Assembly: GCF_002245495.1 (NCBI RefSeq)
Contig: NZ_NQJF01000006.1
Coordinates: forward strand, 1-64,000
From: Oceanimonas baumannii
GTDB lineage: Bacteria > Pseudomonadota > Gammaproteobacteria > Enterobacterales > Aeromonadaceae
Length of the DNA stretch: 64,000 nt
Direction: 5' to 3'
Shown here in pieces: positions 27,498 to 38,000 of the stretch. Numbering within the stretch: position 1 is the first letter of the stretch; each line of letters starts with the position of its first letter. The translations under genes were made by a program, and so were the position numbers. The notes below the pieces were generated by a model, which saw only the letters and a program-made list of their open reading frames with translations, was not told the origin of the DNA and searched no databases.

Positions 27498-29411
27498 ATG
27501 AAGTTTACCAATCAGTTTATTACTACCATCACTCTGTGTGTGCTGGCTGCTGTGTTGATGGTGCTGGTTGGTGCCGCTCTCAGCTTTTACCGCATAGGTA
27601 TCGCTTATCAGCAGCGTCAGGTAGACGCCGTGGTGCGTATGGTGGACGAGGCCTGGCAACCCGGGGCGGAGGCCCGGCCGGCCATAGACCGCTGGCTGCC
27701 GGCACTGCTGGATGTTAACGATATTATCGAGTTTTCGGTACATAACAACGGGCAGGAATATTACCGTTACGATCTTGGCCGGCCGCTTGCCGAAGATGAA
27801 ATCCGTGAAGAGTACCACCGTAATCTGAACAGTGACCGTAACCTGTCGGTTACCCTTATTTTGCGACCTCCCTTTTATTACATCGACCACTCCCTTGCAG
27901 CGGTGTCGGGCCTGACCGGTGCCATTATGCTGGTATTTGCCGGTCTGTTGCTCAGTCTGCGCTGGTTTCGCCGGCAACTGCGTGGTGCCGAGCTGCTTGA
28001 GCAGAGAGGCCGGCTGATCCTCGAGGGAAAGCTCAGCATGCTGCAGCACCAGCCCCGGGAAGAGTGGCCTCAGGCCGCCAGCCGGGCACTGGACAAATTA
28101 ATGGCGGATCTGCGGGAGGCGCGCAAGGAGCGCAGCCGCTTTGATACCTTTATCCGCGCCAATGTATTTGTGGACCGCAAAATCGGTATTGGTAACCGGG
28201 TGTTTTTCGATAACCGTCTGGAAGCGGCACTGAACGACTCTGCTAGTCATTCCGGGGCCTTGCTGCTGGTGGAGCTGCAGGATCTGGAGCACATCAATTA
28301 TAAGCTGGGCCACGATCGGGGAGATGAGCTGCTGGGCTCCGCCTCTGTTTATCTCAGCCATCTTATAAAGCGCTATCCCGGGGCATTGCAGGCCCGATAT
28401 ACCGGAAATACTTTTGCCTTGCTGTTTCCAAATATGGTGGAAAGTGAAGCACTGGAGGCGGCCAGACAAGTGTTGAAATTACTGCATCGCCTGCACTGGC
28501 CCGATGTAGTGAGAGAGCCGTCTTTGTATATCGGGGGCGTTTGTTTCCGTTGTGGGGAGCAGTTGCATCAGGTGCAGGAAGAAGCAGAGCTGGCCTTGCG
28601 CAGCGCCACCCTGCAGGGTGGTGATGGCTACTTCATGTATTACAAAGGCCTGACGGAAGAAAGCAGCGGTAAAGGCACGGTACGCTGGCGTACGCTGCTG
28701 GGCCGCCTTATCGATCAGGATGCTATTTTGTTGGATCGTCAGGGGATCTATGCCTCAAAAGGGGCGGAGCCTGAAAGCCAGGAGCTGCTGGCGCGGATCC
28801 ATGATGAACAGGGCCGGGAACTGGCTGCCGGCCACTTCCTGCCGATGGCGGAAAAGTGCGGTTTGTTACAGGATCTGGATCGGTGCATTATGCTGCGATG
28901 CCTGACGGTACTGCAGGAAACCGACCGCCGCGCCACCCTGGCGGTCAATTTATCGGTGGCCAGCCTGCTGAACCGCAGTTTTCATCGTTGGCTGGTGTTT
29001 GAACTGATACAGCTGCCTAAAAGTCTGCTGAATGATCTGGTCATTGAACTGTCGGAAGCCGGTGTCGGCCGCCATTTTCTGGAACTGATCAAACCGCTGA
29101 GGGCACTCAAGGCGCTGGGTTGCCGGCTGGCAGTGGATCATGCCGGGCAGGATGTGGTCAGTACGCAGTACATCAAGGAATATGACCTCAATTATCTCAA
29201 GTTACACCCTAGCCTGGTCAGGGACATTGATAAAAAGTCAGTGAACCAGATGGCCGTTCGCAGCCTGCTGGGAAACTGTATGGGTAATCATACCCGGGTG
29301 ATTGCGGTGGGAGTGGAAACCGAAGCGGAATGGGAGTGTCTGCAGCAACTGGGGGTTCATGCCGGTCAGGGGTATTACTTTGCCTGCCCTGAGCGCTTTG
29401 CACTGATCTGA
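27498..29411 (+). CDS. csrD: CsrD-like RNase E specificity factor for CsrB/C decay
   Basis: The product (637 aa; E. coli CsrD 646) has two transmembrane helices (about 8-33 and 133-156) flanking a periplasmic loop, a coiled-coil/HAMP-like linker (about 160-215), a degenerate GGDEF domain and a degenerate EAL domain. The GGDEF site reads RYTGNTFALLFP (about 300), and the EAL motif is ELL (about 428), so neither cyclase nor phosphodiesterase activity is expected. In Enterobacteria CsrD makes CsrB/CsrC sensitive to RNase E. The position upstream of mreB is the same as in E. coli (yhdA/csrD-mreB). A CsrB-like RNA is encoded 14 kb away. The 3' end overlaps the next, convergent gene by 37 bp. Confidence 0.88.
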   Translation: MKFTNQFITTITLCVLAAVLMVLVGAALSFYRIGIAYQQRQVDAVVRMVDEAWQPGAEARPAIDRWLPALLDVNDIIEFSVHNNGQEYYRYDLGRPLAEDEIREEYHRNLNSDRNLSVTLILRPPFYYIDHSLAAVSGLTGAIMLVFAGLLLSLRWFRRQLRGAELLEQRGRLILEGKLSMLQHQPREEWPQAASRALDKLMADLREARKERSRFDTFIRANVFVDRKIGIGNRVFFDNRLEAALNDSASHSGALLLVELQDLEHINYKLGHDRGDELLGSASVYLSHLIKRYPGALQARYTGNTFALLFPNMVESEALEAARQVLKLLHRLHWPDVVREPSLYIGGVCFRCGEQLHQVQEEAELALRSATLQGGDGYFMYYKGLTEESSGKGTVRWRTLLGRLIDQDAILLDRQGIYASKGAEPESQELLARIHDEQGRELAAGHFLPMAEKCGLLQDLDRCIMLRCLTVLQETDRRATLAVNLSVASLLNRSFHRWLVFELIQLPKSLLNDLVIELSEAGVGRHFLELIKPLRALKALGCRLAVDHAGQDVVSTQYIKEYDLNYLKLHPSLVRDIDKKSVNQMAVRSLLGNCMGNHTRVIAVGVETEAEWECLQQLGVHAGQGYYFACPERFALI

Positions 29412-30310
29412 GCTCTGGCCCCTTGCAGGCCGCCGGTATGCACAAAAACGAGCCGGCTGCCGGGCGGATAGAAGCCTGCTTCAATGTCGCGGAACAGGCC
29501 GAGCATGGCTTTGCCACTGTAGACTGGCTCGAGGGGGACACCTAGGGTGCTGCTCAGTCCGGCAATGGCTTGTCTGTCCGTAGCAGAGCATTTGGCATAA
29601 CCGCCGCCGTGATGCTCAAGCCGTAGTTGCCAGCCATTATCGGTGGCGGCAGGGGCAAACAGATCACATATGGTGCCGGACAGCCACTCCTTGCCCTTGA
29701 GCACGGCGTAGCCGGTAATCCGGGTTCCGGCAGGGCGTGCTGACAGCAGCCCTGCCAGCGTGCCTCCGCTGGCCACCGGCACCAGCAGTTCATCGCAGGG
29801 TGGCAACGTTTGCCACAGTTCAGCCATGCCGGGCAGGGCCAGCGGGCAGCTGCCGCCTTCGGGGATCAGATAGAAGCCGGGGTGCCGGCGGGCAATGTCT
29901 GCCAGAAAATCGCTGTCGTGGCGGCGGCGGTACGTTTGCCGGTCGACAAATTCAAGTGTCATGCCCCAGGCCCGGGCATCGGAGAGCGTCGGATTGGTGG
30001 CATATTCAGGCTCGCCTCTCACCATGCCGATGGTAGGCAGGCCAAGGGCATGGCCGGCCGCCGCCAGTGCATGCAGATGGTTAGACCAGGCTCCTCCGAA
30101 GCTGAGCAGGCCGGTAGCCCGGTCCGACACTGCCTGGCGCAGAACATATTTAAGTTTTCGCCATTTATTGCCGGAAATAGAAGGATGCAACAGATCATCC
30201 CGTTTAATGGAAAGACTCAGATGATGCTTTTGTAATGCAGGATGGTGAACCGGAGTCAGGGGCGACAGACTCTGACCAAAGAGCTGTTGCCAGCATTGCA
30301 GTGACGACAC
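29375..30310 (-). CDS. PLP-dependent D-cysteine desulfhydrase / ACC deaminase-family protein
   Basis: This cytosolic fold-type II pyridoxal-phosphate enzyme (311 aa) has the cofactor lysine in ISGNKWRKLKY (about residue 49), the substrate-binding GGAWSNHLHALAAAG (about 72-86) and the phosphate-binding loop VASGGTLAGLL (about 180). Family members act as 1-aminocyclopropane-1-carboxylate deaminase or D-cysteine desulfhydrase, and many in Gammaproteobacteria are uncharacterised. The gene is inserted between csrD and mreB, which are adjacent in E. coli. It converges with csrD with a 37-bp overlap of coding ends, and no terminator separates them. Confidence 0.83.
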   Translation of the reverse strand: MSSLQCWQQLFGQSLSPLTPVHHPALQKHHLSLSIKRDDLLHPSISGNKWRKLKYVLRQAVSDRATGLLSFGGAWSNHLHALAAAGHALGLPTIGMVRGEPEYATNPTLSDARAWGMTLEFVDRQTYRRRHDSDFLADIARRHPGFYLIPEGGSCPLALPGMAELWQTLPPCDELLVPVASGGTLAGLLSARPAGTRITGYAVLKGKEWLSGTICDLFAPAATDNGWQLRLEHHGGGYAKCSATDRQAIAGLSSTLGVPLEPVYSGKAMLGLFRDIEAGFYPPGSRLVFVHTGGLQGARAQISAKRSGQAK

Positions 30311-30367
30311 GTGAAAATAAACAGAAAGGAATTGGAATAGTGTTAGTGTAGGGAACTTATTGATTTA

Positions 30368-30397
30368 TTGAAACTCGTATTCGTTTGCAGCTATGTT
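30368..30397 (+). promoter_or_regulatory. Candidate sigma-70 promoter of mreBCD
   Basis: TTGAAA (30368-30373) and TATGTT (30392-30397) are separated by 18 bp, about 100 bp upstream of the mreB start codon. Confidence 0.5.
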
Positions 30398-30472
30398 TGC
30401 AACCGGCCAGGCCGGGTTCTGCCTTGCTAGGGGTTGGTTGCGTTGGTAAAGTTAGCCGAATTTTTCCGGTAA

Positions 30473-31540
<1,068 letters not shown>

Positions 31541-31575
31541 TGAATCGGGCCGGGTGACCGGCTCGCTCTTTTTTC

Positions 31576-32442
31576 ATGAAACTTATTTTCGGTCGCGGAC
31601 CCTCTTTGCCCATTCGCCTTACTTTGGCGGTGCTGGCCAGTCTTGCACTGATGGTGGCCGACAGTCGTTACCAGTCCTTTACCGATATCAAGCTTTATCT
31701 GAACTCGCTGGTCAGTCCACTGCAATATATGGCCAACAGCCCCCGACTATTGCTTGATACCGCCTCCACCCAGTTAGTATCGCGTCAGACGCTTCTGAAT
31801 CAGGCCGAGCGCATGGAGCGGGAGCTGTTTCTGTTGCGTGATAATCTGTTACGGCTGCGCCATCTGGAGCAGGAAAATCAGCGCTTGCGTGAGCTGCTGG
31901 GCTCGCCGGTCCAACGGGATACCCGGCGTATGGTGGCGGAAATCATGGCGGTGGATACGGATCCGTTTTCTCATCAGGTAGTGATCGACAAAGGCACTCT
32001 GCAGGGGGTGTTTGAAGGACAGCCGGTGCTGAATGAGCAGGGTGTTGTGGGGCAGGTGATTTCGGTGGGCAAGACCACCAGCCGGGTGCTGTTGATTACC
32101 GATATCAGTCACGGGATCCCGGTGCGGATAGAGCGTAACGACATTCGCGCCATCGCCAGTGGCAGTGGCCGTCTGGATCGTCTGGTGCTGGACAATATCA
32201 CTCGCAATACCGATATACGGCAAGGGGATGTGTTGTTCAGCTCTGGTCTGGCCGGGCGCTTTCCCGAGGGATATCCGGTGGGGAAAGTCACTTACGTGGG
32301 CTATGAAGAAGGTCAGCCCTTTGCTGATATTCGAGTGACCCCTTTTGCGGCTCTTGACCGGGTGCGCTATCTGTTGCTGCTCTGGCCGGAACCCAGGGTG
32401 AGTGAGCCGGAACCCGAACAGCCCGACGGAGCAGCATTATGA
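31576..32442 (+). CDS. mreC: Rod shape-determining protein MreC
   Basis: MreC (288 aa) is a bitopic membrane protein. It has an N-terminal transmembrane helix (about 13-30), a coiled coil (about 65-105, with QENQRLRELLGSP) and two periplasmic beta-barrel domains (about 110-270, VVIDKGTLQGVFEGQPVL and GLAGRFPEGYPVGKV). It links MreB to the peptidoglycan synthases PBP2 and RodA. The protein is shorter than the E. coli one (367 aa) because the Pro-rich tail is nearly absent. It overlaps mreD by ATGA. Confidence 0.95.
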   Translation: MKLIFGRGPSLPIRLTLAVLASLALMVADSRYQSFTDIKLYLNSLVSPLQYMANSPRLLLDTASTQLVSRQTLLNQAERMERELFLLRDNLLRLRHLEQENQRLRELLGSPVQRDTRRMVAEIMAVDTDPFSHQVVIDKGTLQGVFEGQPVLNEQGVVGQVISVGKTTSRVLLITDISHGIPVRIERNDIRAIASGSGRLDRLVLDNITRNTDIRQGDVLFSSGLAGRFPEGYPVGKVTYVGYEEGQPFADIRVTPFAALDRVRYLLLLWPEPRVSEPEPEQPDGAAL

Positions 32443-32927
32443 GTACGTATCCTGTGCGCAGCCGGCTGGCGATTATGTTTAGTCTGCTGCTGGCGTTGAT
32501 GCTGTCGATTTTGCCTTTGCCGGAGCTGATCGCTCCCTTCCGGCCCGACTGGCTGCTGATTATTCTTATTTACTGGGCCATTGCGCTACCACACCGAGCC
32601 AATGTGGGAACGGCGTTTGTGGCCGGGTTGCTGCTTGATTTGCTATTGGGCTCGGTGCTGGGAGTACGTGCTCTTGCACTGGTGATCCCAATCTATCTGG
32701 CCGCTTCACAGTTCCAGCGCATGCGTAATTATTCGGTATGGCAACAGGCGTTTGTGGTCGGTGGCCTGGTCATGCTCAATAAACTGCTTATCTTCTGGAC
32801 GGCTTATCTGCACAGCGATACGCAGGTGGACTACCACTACTTCTGGTCCATCGTCAGCAGCATGGTGTTCTGGCCCTGGATTTTTCTGCTGCTGCGCAAG
32901 TGTCGCCGCCGGTTTTCCCTGAGCTGA
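32439..32927 (+). CDS. mreD: Rod shape-determining protein MreD
   Basis: MreD (162 aa) is a polytopic membrane protein with about five helices. The conserved segments are FRPDWLLIILIYWAIALPHRANVG and FVAGLLLDLLLGSVLGVRAL. It completes the MreBCD elongasome scaffold. The ATG overlaps the mreC stop, and yhdE follows after 9 bp, so all are probably one transcript. Confidence 0.94.
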   Translation: MSTYPVRSRLAIMFSLLLALMLSILPLPELIAPFRPDWLLIILIYWAIALPHRANVGTAFVAGLLLDLLLGSVLGVRALALVIPIYLAASQFQRMRNYSVWQQAFVVGGLVMLNKLLIFWTAYLHSDTQVDYHYFWSIVSSMVFWPWIFLLLRKCRRRFSLS

Positions 32928-32936
32928 GGATTTTCC

Positions 32937-33512
32937 ATGTCTCCTGTCCTTTATCTTGCTTCCGCCTCACCTCGCCGGCGTGAGCTGCTGGCCCAGTTGG
33001 GGGTCAGTTTCGAGCTGGTTCTTCCTGACATCGAAGAATGTCAGCAGCCGGGGGAAACGGCGGCCGACTATGTACAGCGCCTGGCGTACAGCAAGGCACA
33101 GGCCGGTGCTGTCATGGCTCCGCTGCCATTGCCGGTACTGGGCGGCGATACCATAGTGGTACAGAATGACGAGGTGTTGGAAAAACCCCGGAGCGAAGCG
33201 CATGGCAAGGCCATGCTGCGCCGGCTCTCGGGGTCTACCCACAGGGTCATGACTGCCATGGCGCTGGTGACCCCCACCGGCTGTCAGGGGGTGCTGGTCA
33301 CCACTGAGGTTACCTTCCGCTGTTTAAGTGAAGATGATATCGCACGTTACTGGCAAAGCGGTGAACCGGCTGATAAAGCCGGCGGCTATGGCATTCAGGG
33401 GCTGGGTGGCCGCTTTGTGTCACGCATCAACGGCAGTTACAGTGCTGTTGTCGGCCTGCCGCTGGTAGAAACGGAAGCGCTGCTGCAACGGAGTGGTGTG
33501 GTCACTGCCTGA
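32937..33512 (+). CDS. yhdE: Maf-family nucleoside triphosphate pyrophosphatase (YhdE)
   Basis: The 191-aa protein has the Maf signature [16 protein letters not shown], the catalytic [16 protein letters not shown] with the essential aspartate, and [16 protein letters not shown]. YhdE-type Maf proteins hydrolyse dTTP, UTP and modified nucleotides, which limits misincorporation and has been linked to division control. The position between mreD and rng is conserved with E. coli. The start lies after gaggatttt. Confidence 0.93.
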   Translation: MSPVLYLASASPRRRELLAQLGVSFELVLPDIEECQQPGETAADYVQRLAYSKAQAGAVMAPLPLPVLGGDTIVVQNDEVLEKPRSEAHGKAMLRRLSGSTHRVMTAMALVTPTGCQGVLVTTEVTFRCLSEDDIARYWQSGEPADKAGGYGIQGLGGRFVSRINGSYSAVVGLPLVETEALLQRSGVVTA

Positions 33513-33581
33513 ATCAGGCTCTGGAACAACGTCAATCTATGTTAGTTTAGGGCATTCTCTATTCAGACTGGCGGAGCCTGT

Positions 33582-35051
33582 ATGTCTGCAGAACTGATTA
33601 TCAATATGACTCCGGCCGAGACCCGGGTGGCCCTGGTGGAAAACGGTATCCTGCAGGAAGTGCACATTGAGCGCCAGGCTCGGCGTGGCATCGTCGGCAA
33701 TATCTACAAGGGAAAGGTCAGCCGGGTGCTGCCCGGCATGCAGGCAGCTTTTGTCGATATCGGTGGTGAACGGGCCGCTTTCCTGCATGCGTCCGACATA
33801 GTGCCACATACCGAATGTGTGGACACCCGCGAGCAGGCGCACTTCCAGGCCGGCAATATTGCCGAGCTGGTGCGTCAGGGGCAGGATATTATGGTGCAGG
33901 TGGTGAAAGATCCGCTTGGCACCAAAGGGGCCCGCCTGACGACCGACATTACACTTCCCTCACGTTATCTGGTGTTCATGCCCGGTAGTGCTTATGTGGG
34001 CGTGTCTCAGCGTATTGATTCCGAGCAGGAACGCGAGCGCCTCAAGGCGCTGGCCGCCGAGCATGTCGATGAGCAGGGAGGGTTTATTATCCGCACCGCG
34101 GCCGAAGGTATCGGTGCGCAGGAGCTGGCTCAGGATGCTGCCTTTCTCAAGCGTCTGTGGCGTAAAATTCAGGAGCGCCGCAGCAAATATCCTTCCTGTG
34201 CCATGTTATATGAAGATCTCCGGCTGGCCTTCCGTATTGTTCGCGACTTCGTCGGTGCGGAGCTGGATCGGATCCGTGTCGATTCCCGGGAGACCTGCGA
34301 CAGCCTGCGTACTTTTGTAGAAGAGTTTGTGCCGGAGCTTTGCGGGCGTATTGAGTACTATCATGGTAACTCGCCCATTTTTGATCTCTACGATGTGGAA
34401 AATGAAATTCAGCGAGCGCTGGATCGTAAGGTAGAGCTGAAGTCCGGTGGCTATCTGATCATCGATCAGACGGAAGCGATGACTACGGTAGACATCAACA
34501 CCGGTGCGTTTGTCGGTCACCGCAATCTCGAAGAAACCATATTCAATACCAACATTGAAGCTACTCAGGCCATTGCCCGTCAGTTGCGGCTGCGCAATTT
34601 GGGGGGGATCATCATTATCGACTTTATAGATATGTATGATGAGGATCACAAACGGAGAGTACTGCATAGCCTGGAGCTGGCACTGTCGCGGGACAGAGCC
34701 AAGACCAATGTGAATGGCTTTTCACAGCTGGGACTGGTGGAAATGACCCGCAAGCGAACCCGTGAGAGCCTAGAACATGTGTTGTGCGATGCCTGTCCGG
34801 AATGTCATGGCAGAGCCCGGGTTAAAACAGTGGAAACCGTCAGTTACGAGATTTTGCGGGAGATCCTGCGCGTCAATAAAGCCTACGACGCCGACAAGTT
34901 TGTCGTATACGCCTCTACTGCCGTGGCCGAGGTCCTGCAGGGAGATGAGTCTCATATGTTGGCTGAGCTGGAAGTGTTCATCGGCAAGCAGGTGAGGGTG
35001 AATAATGAGCCCCTGTACAATCAGGAGCAGTTTGATGTGGTGATGATGTAG
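33582..35051 (+). CDS. rng: Ribonuclease G
   Basis: RNase G (489 aa, same length as E. coli) is an endoribonuclease that matures the 5' end of 16S rRNA and turns over some mRNAs. It contains an S1-like domain (about 35-120, RRGIVGNIYKGKVSRVLPGMQAAFVD), a 5'-sensor region, the DNase I-like catalytic site (TTVDINTGAFVG and IIIIDFIDM with the metal aspartates) and the zinc-link CDACPEC (about 404-410). It ends EQFDVVMM as in E. coli, without the long RNase E scaffold tail. Its stop overlaps the GTG start of yhdP. Confidence 0.97.
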   Translation: MSAELIINMTPAETRVALVENGILQEVHIERQARRGIVGNIYKGKVSRVLPGMQAAFVDIGGERAAFLHASDIVPHTECVDTREQAHFQAGNIAELVRQGQDIMVQVVKDPLGTKGARLTTDITLPSRYLVFMPGSAYVGVSQRIDSEQERERLKALAAEHVDEQGGFIIRTAAEGIGAQELAQDAAFLKRLWRKIQERRSKYPSCAMLYEDLRLAFRIVRDFVGAELDRIRVDSRETCDSLRTFVEEFVPELCGRIEYYHGNSPIFDLYDVENEIQRALDRKVELKSGGYLIIDQTEAMTTVDINTGAFVGHRNLEETIFNTNIEATQAIARQLRLRNLGGIIIIDFIDMYDEDHKRRVLHSLELALSRDRAKTNVNGFSQLGLVEMTRKRTRESLEHVLCDACPECHGRARVKTVETVSYEILREILRVNKAYDADKFVVYASTAVAEVLQGDESHMLAELEVFIGKQVRVNNEPLYNQEQFDVVMM

Positions 35052-38000
35052 TGCTGAAACGCAGTCTGAGCTGGGCCTGGTTTGGTCTTGCCGGTGTTGC
35101 CGTGGTGGTAGCCCTGCTGGTTACCCTGCTGCGCTTTGCTCCGCCCTGGCTGGCTGGCCTGCAGCAGCAATGGCTAGGCAAGTTGCTGAGTGAGCACAAT
35201 CTGGTACTGAATATCGGGGGCCTGGGGCTGGACTGGCATGATTACGGCCCTGTTCTGGTGCTGGAGAAAGTGCGTCTGCAGCGGCCGCAACAAGCGGATC
35301 TGACTCTGCAGCGTGCGCTGATTGATGTTCAGCTGTGGCAAAGTCTGCGCCAGTGGCGGCCGGTGCTGAATGAAATTACGCTCGACGGCCTGCATCTGCC
35401 GCTGGCAGCGGCCACACAGGAGCCTGAGGGACGCACCGATCTGGAAGAACTGCGGACCCTGGCCTTGCAGGGAGTCAAACGCTTTACGCTGCTCAACTCC
35501 CGGCTGGTGCTCGCCAGTCCCGGAACCCCCTTGCTGGAACTGTATATTCCCTCTCTTCGCTGGCACAACCGGCCCGGTTTGCATCAGGGGGAAGGCCGTC
35601 TTGGCTTTGGCACCGGTATCGATCAGCAGTTTGTGTTTAAGGGCCGCCTGGAAGGGGATATTGACCGGCTGAGTGGCGGTATTTACCTGCAGGCGGATGG
35701 TGTGGATGCCGGTAGTGTACTTACCCGGGTGCGACCCGATGACAAAAATGTGTCTGCCGAGCTGTCTTTTGAGACCTGGATGGAATGGCAGCAGGGAGAG
35801 CTGCAGGCAGTACTGCTGACCCTGGGAGACAGCAGTGCCGGCTGGGGCAAGGATCACCGGGTGGCGGTAAGTGGCGGTCGTATTCAGTGGCAACCGACAG
35901 CGGATGGATGGCAGCTGGCCAGCAGTGGAATCGACATTAGTGTGGACGGTGAAAGCTGGCCCAGCTGGAAGATGCAGCTGGATCGCCATGGCGACAGGCT
36001 CAGTGGCTACCTGGACCGGCTCAGTTTTACCGATCTGGCGTTGCTGGCGCAGTGGGGGGAACATTACTGGCCAGCAACCGCGCGACAGCTGACCGGCATT
36101 GCCCCCAAAGGGCATCTGGCAAAATTGTATTTCGATGCAGGCGTTGCCGGAAGTGTCACAGAGCAGGCCAGTATTGACGCCGGCGACTGGCAGCTGACCG
36201 GTGAATATGCCAATGTCAGCACTGAGGCATTTGAATGGATGCCTCAGATTAAGGGGCTTGCAGGCCGTTTTATACTGTCCGCAGATCATGGCCGGCTGAT
36301 GGTGCATCAGGAAGCGGCGACCGGCTGGCAGTGGGACAAGGCCTTTCGTCATTCCTGGCCAGTACAGCGTCTGCATGCCGAACTGCAATGGCAAAAGCGC
36401 GGCGATAGCTGGTGGCTGTGGAGCAACACCCTGAGTATGGCCGGCGATGATCTTGATGTGAATGCCCACTTTAGTCTGGAATTACCGCCGGCTCAGTCCC
36501 CTCTGCTCAGTGCGTCTGCCAATGTTGAACTCTATCGTGCCGGCGCAGCAGGCGGCTATCTTCCCGAGCCGGTGATGGGCACTGAGCTGGTGGATTACCT
36601 GGAGGGATCCATTCGTGACGGCAGGGCCAGTCACGCCAAGGTGCTCTGGTATGGCCGGCTCGGTGATTTTCCCTATCGGGACGGCTCGGGTATTTTTCAG
36701 GCCAGAGTACCGCTGAACAAAGCGGAGTTTCGCTTTGATCCTCACTGGCTACCGCTGCAGGATCTGAGTCTGGAGCTGCTGTTTGAAAACGATAACCTGT
36801 ATATGCGTGAAGGAAACGGCCGGCTGGGCAGGGCGCAGGCCAGAAATATCGAGGCCCGTATTGCACCGTTGGATCCTGACGCCCACCTTGAACTCAGCGC
36901 CGATGTGAAAGGCCAGGGGAGCGCGGTTACCGGCTATCTGACCCGTTCTCCGCTGGCCGACTCGGTGGGAGCCGCTTTGCAGCAGGTAAAGATATCCGGT
37001 CCCGTTAACGGCAGACTGGCACTGAATATTCCCTTGAACGGCGAGACCGTGGCAGTGGATGGCGAAGTGCGCTTTGCTGATAACCAGGTGCTGATTGCCC
37101 CCTTGTCTATGCCGCTGACCGCTGTCAACGGCATACTGGTGTTTGACGAAGACAAGACCAGCCTGAAGGGAATGGAAAGCCGCTGGCTGGGGCAGCCGCT
37201 GACGGTCGATTATCAGGGAGAGGTGATGGATGCCGGGTATCAGGCGAAGATTAATCTGGCTGGCAGCCTACGGGGTGAAACGCTCGGTAAGATGCAGCCC
37301 CGGCTGGCAGGGCTGCATGGTGAAACCGGCTGGCAAGGTGAGATAGATCTGAGCCTGCAGCAGGGGACGGTAAGCTACCGGGCCGAGCTCAGTTCCGAGC
37401 TGGCCGGTCTGGGTAGTCGTCTGCCTGCGCCACTGGGCAAGAGTGAAGAGTGGACGCGTCCGTTGCAACTGACGCTTTCCGGTGACACCTCCCGGGCTCA
37501 GGCGCAACTTGATATCGCGCCGGATCTGAATGCCGAAGCGGTTCTGACCTTTACCGGTGATGGCGCTGACATTAACCGCCTCTGGGTGAATGCCGGTGGC
37601 GCTACCGCCCAAAACCCCAGGGCACCGGTGGATATTGCGGCTCACCTGGCAGACGTTAAGCTGAACGACTGGCTGGTGCTGACAGATGAGCAGAACAGGG
37701 CTGAACAGTCTGGTCTGTCGCTGAACTGGCCTGAGCGTTACCGGGTGGCGGTTCGGGCCGACAGCGGCACGCTCTGGGAGCAACCGCTCAGTGATCTGCG
37801 GCTGACACTGGTGCCCGGAGAAGCGCAGCGACAGCGGCTGACAGTCAGTGCGCAGCAAATCAAAGGGGAGCTGGCCTGGGGAAATAACGAGCCGGTCACT
37901 GCCCGTTTTGAGCGTTTGTGGCTGAATCCGGAAAAAAGTGATGCCGGCCCGGAGGCATTGAAGCTGACACCGGCACAAATACCGGCACTGGTGTTCCGTT

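Noticed and set aside
35174-36469. 431-codon minus-strand frame inside yhdP
   Set aside because: Antisense shadow of yhdP with Gln-, His- and Pro-rich nonsense composition.
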